Source: Pseudorhizobium pelagicum (lineage in GTDB: Bacteria > Pseudomonadota > Alphaproteobacteria > Rhizobiales > Rhizobiaceae). Taken from it: DNA of 64,000 nucleotides. Below are positions 8,870 through 16,986 of the stretch, in pieces. Below the pieces are notes generated by a model. It was not told the origin of the DNA. It was given only the letters and a program-made list of their open reading frames with translations, and did not search any database. Location of the stretch: contig JOKI01000012.1 of the NCBI GenBank assembly GCA_000722615.1, positions 1 through 64,000 on the forward strand, in the 5' to 3' direction. A program made the position numbers and the translations under genes. Each line of letters starts with the position of its first letter. Position 1 is the first letter of the stretch.

Positions 8870-11086
8870 ATGAGCACCTACACGAACTTCACCGTCGAAA
8901 CCGACGCAGACGGCATCGCGCTCGTCACCTGGGACATGCCGGGCAAGTCCATGAACGTCTTCACCCTCGAGGTGATGGCCGAGATCGAGGCGATCCTGGC
9001 GGCGACCGTCGCCGACGAGGCCGTCAAGGGCGTCGTCTTCACCTCCGGCAAATCCTCCTTCTCCGGCGGCGCCGATCTCACCATGATCAAGTCGATGTTC
9101 TCCATGCTCGCCGAGGAAAAGGCGAAGGACCCGCAGGCCGCCGTCCAGAAGCTCTTTGATGCCGCCGGCCAGATGTCGCAGCTCTTCCGCCGCATCGAGA
9201 CCAACGGCAAGCCCTGGGTCTCGGCCATCAACGGCACCTGCATGGGCGGCGCTTTTGAATTGTCATTGGCTTGCCACGGCCGCGTCGCCGCCAATTCCAA
9301 GGCGGTGAAGATCGCGCTGCCCGAGGTCAAGGTCGGCATCTTCCCCGGCGCCGGCGGCACCCAGCGCGTTCCCCGCCTGGCCAACGCCCAGGACGCCCTG
9401 CAGATGATGACGACGGGCTCCTCGCTAACGGCGCAGCGCGCCAAGGCCATGGGCCTCGTCCACCAGGTGGTCGAGCCCGGCGAACTGATCGGGACGGCAA
9501 AGCAGATGATCAAGGACGGCCTGAAGCCCGTCGCCCCCTGGGATGAAAAAGGCTTCAAGGTTCCCGGCGGCGGCGTCTGGACGCCGGCGGCAGCCCAGCT
9601 CTTCCCGGCCGCCCCGGCCATCCTGCGCCGCGAAACCGCCGGCAATTACCCGGGCGCGCTCGCCATCCTCAAATGCGTCTACGAGGGCCTGCAGCTGCCC
9701 TTCGACACGGCGCTCAAGGTCGAGCAGCGCTACTTCACGCAGATCCTGCAGACCACCGAGGCCTTCTCGATGATCCGCTCGCTGTTTGTCTCCATGCAGG
9801 AGCTTGGCAAGGGCGCCCGCCGCCCGGCCGGCGTGCCGAAGACCGAGATCAAGAAGGTGGGCGTCGTCGGCGCCGGCTTCATGGGCGCATCCATCGCCTA
9901 TGTCACCGCTGCCGCCGGCATCCCCGTGGTCCTCATCGACCGCGACCAGGCCGCCGCCGACAAGGGCAAGGCGCATTCGGAAAAGCTGGTGGCCGATCAG
10001 GTCGGCAAGGGCCGCATGACGAAGGAGGAGGGCGAACAGCTGCTCGCGCTCGTCACCCCGACGCCCGACTATTCGACGCTTGCCGATGTCGATCTCGTCG
10101 TCGAAGCCGTCTTCGAGGACCGCGCCGTCAAGAAGGCCGTCATCGAGCAGGTGGAAGCGGTGATCTCGGACACCACCATCTTCGCCTCCAACACCTCGAC
10201 GCTGCCGATCACCGGCCTGGCGGAAAACTCGAAGCGCCCCGAGCAGTTCATCGGCGTCCACTTCTTCTCGCCGGTGGAAAAGATGATGCTGACCGAGGTC
10301 ATCCTCGGAGAACAGACCGGTGACAAGGCGCTCGCCATGGCGCTTGATTTCGTCGCCAAGATCAAGAAGACTCCGATCGTCGTCAACGACACGCGCGGCT
10401 TCTTCGTCAACCGCTGCGTCTTCCGCTACATCAACGAGGCCTACGACATGCTGATCGAGGGCGTGCCGCCGGCGATGATCGAGAACGCCGCCAAGATGGC
10501 CGGCATGCCGGTCGGCCCGCTGTCGCTCAACGACGAGGTCGCCGTCGATCTCTCCCAGAAGATCATGAAGGCCTCGATCGCCGATCTCGGACCCAATGCC
10601 GTCAAGCCGGAGCACATGGATCTGATCGACAAGATGGTCGACGTGCTCGACCGCCGCGGCCGCAAGAACGGCCAGGGCTTCTACGATTATCCCGCCAAGC
10701 CCGCCAAGAAGTCGCTCTGGCCGGGCCTCAAGGACCTCTACCCGCAGAAGCCGGCCTCGGAAGTGGACGTCGCCACCCTCAAGCAACGCCTCCTCGTCAC
10801 CATCGCGCTGGAAGCGGCCCGCACCATGGAGGAACGCATCGTCACCGATCCGCGCGAAGCCGACGTCGGCTCCATCCTCGGCTTCGGCTTCGCCCCCTAC
10901 ACCGGCGGCACGCTCTCCTACATCGACGGCATGGGCGTGAAGACGTTCGTGGAGCTATGCGAGCGGCTGGCGGAGGCTTACGGCGACCACTTCAGGCCGA
11001 CGCCGCTGCTCGTCGAGATGGCGGCGAATGGGGAGACGTTTTACGGGCGGTTTGATCCGTATGGGGCGGTGGAGAGGGCGGCGTAA
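8870..11086 (+). CDS. fadB: Bifunctional enoyl-CoA hydratase / 3-hydroxyacyl-CoA dehydrogenase (FadB/FadJ type)
   Basis: 738 residues, the length usual for this fusion enzyme. The N-terminal crotonase domain (about 1-290) has FTSGKSSFSGGADL and the oxyanion-hole stretch NGTCMGGAFELSLACHGR, with a conserved Glu in LPEVKVGIFPGAGGTQR. The NAD-binding dehydrogenase domain begins at about 325 with VGVVGAGFMGASIAY, and the catalytic His is in IGVHFFSPVEKM. Two C-terminal dehydrogenase domains follow (NDTRGFFVNRC, GFGFAPYTGG). It hydrates trans-2-enoyl-CoA and oxidises the 3-hydroxy product; its thiolase partner is encoded upstream. Start ATG 8870 follows GGGAAGAGG. Last gene of the operon. Confidence 0.94.
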   Translation: MSTYTNFTVETDADGIALVTWDMPGKSMNVFTLEVMAEIEAILAATVADEAVKGVVFTSGKSSFSGGADLTMIKSMFSMLAEEKAKDPQAAVQKLFDAAGQMSQLFRRIETNGKPWVSAINGTCMGGAFELSLACHGRVAANSKAVKIALPEVKVGIFPGAGGTQRVPRLANAQDALQMMTTGSSLTAQRAKAMGLVHQVVEPGELIGTAKQMIKDGLKPVAPWDEKGFKVPGGGVWTPAAAQLFPAAPAILRRETAGNYPGALAILKCVYEGLQLPFDTALKVEQRYFTQILQTTEAFSMIRSLFVSMQELGKGARRPAGVPKTEIKKVGVVGAGFMGASIAYVTAAAGIPVVLIDRDQAAADKGKAHSEKLVADQVGKGRMTKEEGEQLLALVTPTPDYSTLADVDLVVEAVFEDRAVKKAVIEQVEAVISDTTIFASNTSTLPITGLAENSKRPEQFIGVHFFSPVEKMMLTEVILGEQTGDKALAMALDFVAKIKKTPIVVNDTRGFFVNRCVFRYINEAYDMLIEGVPPAMIENAAKMAGMPVGPLSLNDEVAVDLSQKIMKASIADLGPNAVKPEHMDLIDKMVDVLDRRGRKNGQGFYDYPAKPAKKSLWPGLKDLYPQKPASEVDVATLKQRLLVTIALEAARTMEERIVTDPREADVGSILGFGFAPYTGGTLSYIDGMGVKTFVELCERLAEAYGDHFRPTPLLVEMAANGETFYGRFDPYGAVERAA

Positions 11087-11136
11087 GGGCGGCTTTCCTT
11101 AGCTCCAAAGTTGGATCGCGACGCCGTGCTGGCGGG

Positions 11137-11167
11137 TGGATCCTCGGGTCAAGCCCGAGGATGACGA
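11137..11167. repeat. Palindromic repeat module
   Basis: TCCTCGGG (11141-11148), loop TCAAG, CCCGAGGA (11154-11161), flanked by GGTGGA and TGACG. The right half is the same module that ends the repeat at 8580-8599. It follows fadB and may also act as its transcript end, though there is no T-run. Confidence 0.65.
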
Positions 11168-11337
11168 AAGTGGAGGGGCTGCGATGGGTGCCCCAAGAGA
11201 GGTGGTGCCATGGTTCGCCAGGGCCGTGGCCCGGTAATCTGCTGAGGCCTTCCCGTTGTTGCTGCCGCAAATACGCGTGTCTCAATTGGGAAAGCCTTGC
11301 TCTGCCTCGCTTGTGGCACCCGCACTCCCCCTCTCCT

Positions 11338-11473
11338 CCGTCATTCCTGTGCTTGTCACAGGAATCCAGCAGCGCCGCGTCGGCGGCGCTAGAGACTCTT
11401 CATCACCAGCTATAGGGTCCTCTCGCCGCGCAGACGCGCGGCGGCTGGATCCCGGCCCAGGGCCGGGATGACG
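11338..11473. repeat. Mosaic element with two inverted palindromes
   Basis: The left module starts CCGTCATTCCTG and contains a CCTGTG/CACAGG hairpin running into GGAATCCAGC. The right module is its mirror arrangement, GCTGGATCCCGG then a CCCGGCC/GGCCGGG hairpin, ending GGGATGACGG. The ends CCGTCAT and ATGACGG are inverted repeats of each other, as in compact intergenic mosaic elements of rhizobia. Confidence 0.7.
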
Positions 11474-11552
11474 GGTTGGGTGGCTGACATCCCGCCAAAG
11501 CAGCGTCGGCGCAAGCTCTTGCGCAATGGGTGCTTCGTGGCATCATCAACAG

Positions 11553-11840
11553 ATGCGCCAAGGCTATGTTTACATCCTCGCCTCCAAGCGCAACGGGACG
11601 CTCTACACAGGCGTGACGTCAGATCTGCCGCGCCGTCTTTACGAGCACCAGAATGACCTCACGCCGGGCTTCACAAGCCGATACGGTGTAAAGACGCTCG
11701 TCTGGTTCGAGATTCACGATCTGGTTGTCGATGCGATCCGGCGAGAAAAGACCATCAAGAAGTGGCCACGGGCGTGGAAGCTCAACCTGATCGAGAGCGT
11801 CAATCCCGAATGGGACGACATTTCACCTTGGCTGCTTTAG
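11553..11840 (+). CDS. GIY-YIG nuclease superfamily protein (UPF0213/YhbQ-like)
   Basis: 95 residues from ATG 11553 (MRQGYVYILASKRNG); an ATG nine codons earlier is possible. A single GIY-YIG domain: the first strand YVYILA, then LYTGVTSDLPRRLYEHQN with the conserved Arg, and a Glu in RREKTIKKW. Stand-alone proteins of this size are common in rhizobia, often in several copies, and their cellular role is not settled. It sits alone next to repeats and upstream of the structured region, which may mean the whole 11.1-12.8 kb segment is accessory. Confidence 0.85.
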   Translation: MRQGYVYILASKRNGTLYTGVTSDLPRRLYEHQNDLTPGFTSRYGVKTLVWFEIHDLVVDAIRREKTIKKWPRAWKLNLIESVNPEWDDISPWLL

Positions 11841-12139
11841 CGGCAATCTATCGTTGACTGCCAAAGACGTGGAAGCTCCGCTCATGAAAATCATGGTACC
11901 CGTCCGCTCTCCGAGTGGAAGAGGAAGAAAAATCAGCGTCTTGGCTTCAGGTCAAACGCTGGGGTTTTCAGGTGAGCGGAATTTTTCCGTCCTCGTTATC
12001 CACGCCCTCCGCCACCACCCCATAATCATCCCGCTTCCGTCGCCGGAGTGTTTCGCGAGACGTTCGCGGGCAGGCGGGGGCCGGCGCCTGGTCTTGAACC
12101 GTAACGTGCGGGGAGGGGGCAGGAGGTGAAAGCCATGGG
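11841..12139. other. Gene-free stretch before the structured region
   Basis: About 300 bases without a convincing gene. One 91-codon open frame on the plus strand (11854-12129) has no ribosome site and a low-complexity Arg/Gly/Pro-rich end, and I do not believe it codes. The last 50 bases are purine-rich (GGGGAGGGGGCAGGAGG) and lead into the folded region. Confidence 0.4.
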
Positions 12140-12352
12140 GCGGGTGCCGTGAGGCGCAGCGCTTCTATCAAGTCTCCCCCGGGCAGCCATGCCCGGTTCG
12201 GTATAGCCGTGCAAGCGCGAGGGTCACACCCCGCGTGCAGCGAGACGAGGCGGTCACCTGTAGGGGCTGGACACCCCGAAAGAACGCCGAAGGCCACGCG
12301 AATGCGGAGCCACAGACTAAACTCAAAGTGAGGTTCCGCATTCGTGTGGGCT
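12140..12352 (+). ncRNA. Candidate structured RNA of unknown class
   Basis: About 210 bases that cannot be read as a gene but fold into nested and consecutive helices: CCGGGCA/TGCCCGG (12179-12196, 4-base loop) and GCA..GCGCG..GGG with CCC..CGCG..TGC (12211-12238), both enclosed by GTCTC/GAGAC (12172-12176 with 12242-12246); then GGCG/CGCC (12249-12288) enclosing GGGG/CCCC (12263-12277); then a long terminal helix of about 18 pairs (12294-12311 with 12332-12349, including a perfect CGAATGCGGA/TCCGCATTCG core) with a 20-base loop. Stems without coding potential suggest a structured RNA. Size and architecture are compatible with HEARO/omega-RNA-type or other large bacterial RNAs, but no IscB, TnpB or reverse transcriptase gene is nearby and I cannot assign a class. 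Strand is a guess from the downstream gene. Confidence 0.45.
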
Positions 12353-12431
12353 CTCCGATGGATCAGACAGCAACACGGGGGCCGTAATGGCCTGCGTGAT
12401 CGAAAACCCGTGCCCTGAAGGAGGTCACGCC

Positions 12432-12830
12432 ATGGCAAGAAGCGCAGAGGAATGTCGCCGCATCATCGAAGAGGAAGACAGGCAACCTTATATGCCCGGC
12501 TACACCTGGGGAGAGTTCAGCAGACTCGCGCCGCGCCAGAAGTCGCGCGAATTTCAGAAGCTCACCCAGCGCGTCACCAGTTTCATGGGCTGCTGGAAGA
12601 CCTGCGATCTCTCCGCCTGCCGCAGAGCCCGGGCCTGCCGGGGCTTCCTGACGGAAGCGCAATACAAGGCGGGCTATCATGATGCCTTCCCGCCCTGCAT
12701 CGGTCCGCGCGGTGAGCGTCATCAGGAAGCCTTGAACAACTGGCGCCCCGCCTTCGGCGTGCCGCCGGAAGAGGACGATGGCCCGAAATACGACGGGCGC
12801 CCGTCGGATCGTGGTGAGGAGGTGACGTGA
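12432..12830 (+). CDS. Hypothetical protein with a central cysteine cluster
   Basis: 132 residues from ATG 12432, chosen because AAGGAGG stands 7 bases before it; an ATG at 12387 lacks such a site. The centre has four cysteines spaced CWKTC-DLSAC-RRARAC in about 16 residues, followed by a fifth in FPPCIGPRGER, which could bind a metal. The N-terminus is acidic and helical (SAEECRRIIEEEDRQ), and the C-terminus is acidic and disordered. I do not recognise a named family. It is preceded by the structured region, which may be its leader or an independent element. Confidence 0.65.
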   Translation: MARSAEECRRIIEEEDRQPYMPGYTWGEFSRLAPRQKSREFQKLTQRVTSFMGCWKTCDLSACRRARACRGFLTEAQYKAGYHDAFPPCIGPRGERHQEALNNWRPAFGVPPEEDDGPKYDGRPSDRGEEVT

Positions 12831-12854
12831 TGGCAGCCCGAGCAGCGCCGCCGC

Positions 12855-13529
12855 TCAGTCCTTCGCCCCGTAGGCGGCCATGAACACCCGCACGGCGCCG
12901 GAGATGGCGCGCTCCAGTTCCGCGTCGCAGGGCACGTCGTCGAGGTCGCCGAACAGGCGGAACTTGAAGAAGCTGCCGGTCGCCATCTCGATGAACTGGC
13001 GGGCGGCGAGATCGGTGTCGTCGATTTGAAGCGTGCCGAGCGCGATGTGGCGGCGCAGAAACTCCTCCAGCACGTGGCGGACATTGCCGGGCGTCGTGTG
13101 GAAGAAGCGCCGCGACAGGTTCGGCATCCGCTGCACGACGCCGATCACCGTGCGCATGGCGTCGACCACCTGCGGCGAGGTGATGTGGCGGGCAAAGCTC
13201 ACGCCGAAGGTGGAGAGCATCTCCTCCACCGGCCCGCTGCCGGCCAGGATGTCGCGCATGTCGCTGGCGATGCGGTCGCGCTCGCGGTCGACCATGGCGA
13301 CGAAGAGGTCTTCCTTGCTGGCGAAATAGACGTAGATCGTCCCCTTCGACACGCCGGCCTCGCGGGTGATGTCGTTCATGCTGGCGGCGTCGAAGCCGAC
13401 GGTCATGAACACCCGCTTGGCGCCGGCGATGATCTGCTCGCGCTTGGCCGGATCCTCGCCGGCAGCAAAGCGCCCGCCGGCGGCAGCGGCGGGTGGGGTG
13501 GTCTCAAGCGTCTGTGTCTGTTTCGTCAT
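12855..13529 (-). CDS. TetR/AcrR-family transcriptional repressor of the adjacent efflux pair
   Basis: 224 residues. After a Pro/Ala-rich N-terminus the HTH begins at about residue 30 (REQIIAGAKRVFMTVGFDAASMNDITREAGVSKGTIYVYFASKEDLF), the classical TetR N-domain. The C-terminal part is a helical ligand-binding domain (VVQRMPNLSRRFFHTTPGNVRHVLEEFLRRHI). It is transcribed away from the HlyD/EmrB efflux genes across a 135-base gap holding two matching palindromes. The likely role is repression of its own gene and of the pump until a toxic compound binds. Confidence 0.92.
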   Translation of the reverse strand: MTKQTQTLETTPPAAAAGGRFAAGEDPAKREQIIAGAKRVFMTVGFDAASMNDITREAGVSKGTIYVYFASKEDLFVAMVDRERDRIASDMRDILAGSGPVEEMLSTFGVSFARHITSPQVVDAMRTVIGVVQRMPNLSRRFFHTTPGNVRHVLEEFLRRHIALGTLQIDDTDLAARQFIEMATGSFFKFRLFGDLDDVPCDAELERAISGAVRVFMAAYGAKD

Positions 13530-13544
13530 GTCTTCTTTACCTTT

Positions 13545-13622
13545 TCGAACCGAGCGGTTCGATTGGCCTTGATATGTCGGTGAAGAGGTTCTATGTCAAG
13601 CTCACCGAACCGATGAGTTCGA
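13545..13622. promoter_or_regulatory. Two TetR-type operators in the divergent promoter region
   Basis: Site 1, 13545-13562, is TCGAACCG-AG-CGGTTCGA, a perfect 8-2-8 palindrome. Site 2, 13605-13622, is CCGAACCG-AT-GAGTTCGA, with the outer bases conserved and three positions changed. Their centres are exactly 60 bases apart. They lie 16 and 76 bases from the tetR start and just upstream of the efflux gene start, as expected for an autoregulated repressor that controls a divergent pair. Confidence 0.75.
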
Positions 13623-13664
13623 TGACTTTGCATGCCGTTTTTCATCTGCCAGATGGTGCCTCCC

Positions 13665-14858
13665 ATGACCGCTTCCCATTCCGCCAGCGCCCTGCGCGAC
13701 GTTTCCCGCTCCGATTCGACCGTCGGCACTCCCGCGCCGACCGGGGAAGCCGCCGCGTCGCCGCCACCGGTCGAGGCGAAGGCGCCTCCTGCAAGGCGCA
13801 AGCGGCCGAACCTCGTCCTGCCGGTGATCGCGCTGGCGCTGCTGGGCGCCGCCGGCTGGTACGGCCACGACTGGTGGACCGATGGCCGCTTCCTCGTGTC
13901 CACCGACGACGCCTACATCCAGGGCGATATCGCCATCATCTCTCCCAAGGTGTCCGGCTACGTCGAAAAGGTCAATGTCGTCGAGAACCAGCAGGTCCAC
14001 GCCGGCGATCCGCTGGTGACGCTCGACGCCGGTGACTATCAGCTGGCCGTCACCCGCGCCGAAACCGCCATCGAGGCCTCCCGTCTCGCCGTCACCCGCA
14101 TCGATGCGCAAATCATCGGTGGCGAGGCGGCATTGAACCAGGCCGAGGCCCAGCAGGGCGCTCTGGAGGCCGCCCTTCGCGGGGCCGAGATCAACCAGAA
14201 GCGGGCCAGCGAACTGGTCGACAAGTCCGTCGGCACCGCCGCGGATCTCGACAATGCCCAGGTCGCGCTGGAGCAGGCCCGCGCCAACCTCGTCGCCGGC
14301 CAGGCAGCGGTTTCGTCGGCGCAGGCCAATATCGGACTTTTGCAGGCCCAGCGCCGCGAGGCGGTCAACACCGTCCACGCCCAGGAGCTCGCCCGCGACC
14401 AGGCCAGCCGCGACCTGAGCTTCACGGTGCTGAAGGCGCCCTATGACGGCATCGTCGGCAACCTCGCCGTCCAGACCGGCGACCTCGTCTCCGCCGGCAA
14501 GCGGCTGGCCGCCCTCGTGCCGCTGACGCAGCTCTACATCGAGGCGAACTTCAAGGAGACCCAGATCGGCGAACTGGAGCCCGGCTCCAGGGTCCGCGTC
14601 CATGTGGATGCCTTCGAGGCCCATGACATCGAGGGCACGGTCCAGTCGATCGCGCCTGCCTCCGGCTCCGTCTTCTCCATGCTGCCCGCCGAAAACGCCA
14701 CCGGCAATTTCACCAAGGTGATCCAGCGCGTTCCCGTACGCATCTCCCTGCCGGCGGACGTGCTCGCCGACAAGCACCTGCGGGCGGGCCTCAGCGTCGT
14801 CGTCGACGTCGACACCCGCACCGCGCCCTCCGGCGACGCCGTGGCTGCGGCGAAGTAG
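13665..14858 (+). CDS. HlyD/EmrA-family membrane fusion protein of an efflux pump
   Basis: 397 residues from ATG 13665; an in-frame ATG at 13632 would add 11 residues and neither has a strong ribosome site. A Pro/Ala-rich cytoplasmic N-terminus is followed by one membrane anchor (PNLVLPVIALALLGAAGWYG). The biotinyl-lipoyl half motif starts STDDAYIQGDIAIISPKVSGYV, a long coiled-coil hairpin covers about 100-210 (alanine-rich, repeated EQARANL), and the second half motif reads LKAPYDGIVGNLAVQTGDLV. It links the inner-membrane EmrB-like transporter encoded 28 bases downstream to an outer-membrane channel not seen here. Confidence 0.92.
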   Translation: MTASHSASALRDVSRSDSTVGTPAPTGEAAASPPPVEAKAPPARRKRPNLVLPVIALALLGAAGWYGHDWWTDGRFLVSTDDAYIQGDIAIISPKVSGYVEKVNVVENQQVHAGDPLVTLDAGDYQLAVTRAETAIEASRLAVTRIDAQIIGGEAALNQAEAQQGALEAALRGAEINQKRASELVDKSVGTAADLDNAQVALEQARANLVAGQAAVSSAQANIGLLQAQRREAVNTVHAQELARDQASRDLSFTVLKAPYDGIVGNLAVQTGDLVSAGKRLAALVPLTQLYIEANFKETQIGELEPGSRVRVHVDAFEAHDIEGTVQSIAPASGSVFSMLPAENATGNFTKVIQRVPVRISLPADVLADKHLRAGLSVVVDVDTRTAPSGDAVAAAK

Positions 14859-14886
14859 CGGGTCGCGCGGCGCAAGGAGAACGGTC

Positions 14887-16464
14887 ATGGCAGCAACGGC
14901 CACACTGGCGGGACCCATTCCCGCCGATCCGCCCATGGACAGGCGCAAGCTCATCGCCTTCTTCGCGATGGTCTTCGGCATGTTCATGTCGATCCTCGAC
15001 ATCCAGATCGTCTCCGCGTCGCTTGCCGAAATCCAGGCGGGCCTCGGCGCCGGCTCGGAAGAGGTCGCCTGGGTGCAGACCTCCTACCTGATCGCCGAAG
15101 TCATCATGATCCCGCTGTCGGGGACGCTCGCGCGCATCCTCTCGACGCGGGTGCTCTTCACCATCTGCGCCGGCGGCTTTACGCTCGCCAGCATGCTCTG
15201 CGCCACCGCCACGAACATCGACCAGATGATCGTCTACCGCGCCATCCAGGGCTTTATCGGCGGCGGCATGATCCCCTCCGTCTTCGCCGCCGCCTTCACC
15301 ATCTTCCCGCCGTCGAAGCGCTCGATCGTCTCGCCGATGATCGGCCTCGTCGCGACGCTGGCGCCCACCATCGGCCCGACCATCGGCGGCTATCTCAGCC
15401 ACGCCTTCTCCTGGCACTGGCTCTTCCTCGTCAACATCGTGCCCGGCATCATCGTCACCGCCGTTGCCTGGAGCATGATCGATTTCGACAAGCCGGAAAT
15501 GAGCCTCTGGAAGAAGTTCGACTGGTGGGGCTTGCTGTCGATGGGCCTCTTCCTCGGCTCGCTGGAATACGTGCTGGAAGAGGGCAACAACAAGGACTGG
15601 TTCAGCGACAGCCACATCGTCATCGGCACGCTGGTCATGGTCGGCGGCGCCGTGGTCTTCTTCTGGCGCGCCTTCAAGGTCGATTTCCCGGTGGTCGACC
15701 TGAAGGCCTTCGCCAACCGCAACTTCGCCTTCGGCTCGCTCTTCTCCTTCGTCATGGGCATCGGCCTCTATGGCCTCACCTATCTCTACCCGCTCTATCT
15801 GGGGCGCATCCGCGGCTATGATTCACTGATGATCGGCGAGACCATGTTCGTCTCGGGCCTGGCCATGTTCCTCACCGCACCGGTCGCCGGCATGTTGTCG
15901 TCACGGCTCGATCCGCGGGTGATGATGGGCATCGGCTTTGTCGGCTTTGCGCTCGGCACCTGGATGATGACGGGGCTGACGGCCGATTGGGACTTCTACG
16001 AACTGCTGATCCCGCAGGTCCTGCGCGGCTGCTCGCTGATGCTCTGCATGGTGCCGATCAACAACATTGCGCTTGGCACCCTGCCGCCCGCCCGCATCCG
16101 CAATGCCTCCGGTCTCTTCAACCTGACCCGCAACCTCGGCGGCGCCGTCGGCCTGGCGGTCATCAACACGGTCCTGACCCAGCGGACGGACCAGCACTAC
16201 GCAAGGCTCTCCGAGCAGCTCAATTTCGGCAACTGGGCAGCCCTCGACTGGCTGAACAGCGTCGGTGCCAATTATGACGGCTATGGTCTCGACGGCAGCC
16301 AGGTGGCGATCCAGAAACTTTCGGGCATCGTCACCCAGCAGTCCTGGCTCCTGTCCTTCATCGACGTCTTCACCATCCTCACGGTGCTGTTTGCCAGCCT
16401 GCTGGTGCTGGTGACGCTGATCGCCAAGCCCTCGGGCCAGGCTGGCGGTGGGGGCGGTCACTGA
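14887..16464 (+). CDS. DHA2-family MFS multidrug exporter (EmrB/QacA type)
   Basis: 525 residues with about 14 hydrophobic segments, the count of the DHA2 drug:proton antiporters. Typical motifs are visible: MSILDIQIVSASL in the first segment (motif D1), RILSTRVLF in the first cytoplasmic loop, and APTIGPTIGGYLSHAFSWHW matching motif C of exporters. ATG 14887 has AAGGAG at 14873-14878. With the upstream HlyD-type protein it should form a tripartite pump exporting hydrophobic toxins, dyes or plant antimicrobials. Control by the divergent TetR protein is inferred from the operators. Confidence 0.93.
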   Translation: MAATATLAGPIPADPPMDRRKLIAFFAMVFGMFMSILDIQIVSASLAEIQAGLGAGSEEVAWVQTSYLIAEVIMIPLSGTLARILSTRVLFTICAGGFTLASMLCATATNIDQMIVYRAIQGFIGGGMIPSVFAAAFTIFPPSKRSIVSPMIGLVATLAPTIGPTIGGYLSHAFSWHWLFLVNIVPGIIVTAVAWSMIDFDKPEMSLWKKFDWWGLLSMGLFLGSLEYVLEEGNNKDWFSDSHIVIGTLVMVGGAVVFFWRAFKVDFPVVDLKAFANRNFAFGSLFSFVMGIGLYGLTYLYPLYLGRIRGYDSLMIGETMFVSGLAMFLTAPVAGMLSSRLDPRVMMGIGFVGFALGTWMMTGLTADWDFYELLIPQVLRGCSLMLCMVPINNIALGTLPPARIRNASGLFNLTRNLGGAVGLAVINTVLTQRTDQHYARLSEQLNFGNWAALDWLNSVGANYDGYGLDGSQVAIQKLSGIVTQQSWLLSFIDVFTILTVLFASLLVLVTLIAKPSGQAGGGGGH

Positions 16465-16626
16465 GACCGCCGCCAGCCGCCCGGGAAGAGGCGGCGCGCA
16501 GCATCCAGATCGATTCCGACCATAAATTCAGGGAGGCCGCTGTAAAAACGCGAACTTTCCGGTCTTCGGCGAGTTGAGGCCAAAGAGACCCCGCAACGCG
16601 CCCGCAGCACTGGTAGTCACGACAGC

Positions 16627-16986
16627 ATGACCCAACTGGATCGGCCCACAATGATCGTCATCGCAACGCCGGGGTCGCTCTCGTCGGCCACCGTCGAAGC
16701 CTGGCGGCAGAGCGGCATCGAGATCATCGGCCCGCTGCTTCCGGAGAGCTTTCGCTCCAAGCTTCTTCACCGCGCGATCGGTGTTGCCATCGATGTCATG
16801 GAGCCTCCGGAGGAGGTCTTCCCAATCGTGGTGGCGCTCGAACGGATGGCGGTGCCACACGTCTTCGTCGTGCTCGACGATGCGGTGGACGGTGAGGGAT
16901 CATTTCAGTTCGGCTCACACGCGGGCCAGATCGGGACCATCATCAATACCCTGGTCGACCAGCAATCCAACGGCGTCCGGCATTAG
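16627..16986 (+). CDS. Hypothetical protein, possible receiver-like alpha/beta fold
   Basis: 119 residues from ATG 16627; no strong ribosome site. The pattern of alternating strands and helices (MIVIATPGSL, VEAWRQSGIEIIGPLL, AIGVAIDVMEPPEEVF, VPHVFVV) resembles a degenerate response-regulator receiver or Rossmann-type fold: an Asp sits where a phospho-acceptor strand would end (VAIDVM). The usual N-terminal acidic pair and the C-terminal Lys are not evident, so any receiver would be inactive. The 3' end overlaps by four bases the convergent small gene at 16983-17237. Function unknown. Confidence 0.6.
   Translation: MTQLDRPTMIVIATPGSLSSATVEAWRQSGIEIIGPLLPESFRSKLLHRAIGVAIDVMEPPEEVFPIVVALERMAVPHVFVVLDDAVDGEGSFQFGSHAGQIGTIINTLVDQQSNGVRH

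Larger units (their letters stand above)
11087..11552. other. Gene-free stretch made mostly of palindromic repeats
   Basis: Between fadB and the GIY-YIG gene lie two mosaic repeats (listed separately at 11137-11167 and 11338-11473). The remainder (11168-11337 and 11474-11552) has short open frames with no family features and I see no gene in it. Confidence 0.6.

Noticed and set aside
11854..12129. 91-codon open frame before the structured region
   Set aside because: No ribosome site, Arg/Gly/Pro-rich end, and no family features.
12140..12352. Group II intron or retron
   Set aside because: No reverse transcriptase gene nearby and no recognisable domain V; I could not find the expected conserved hairpin.
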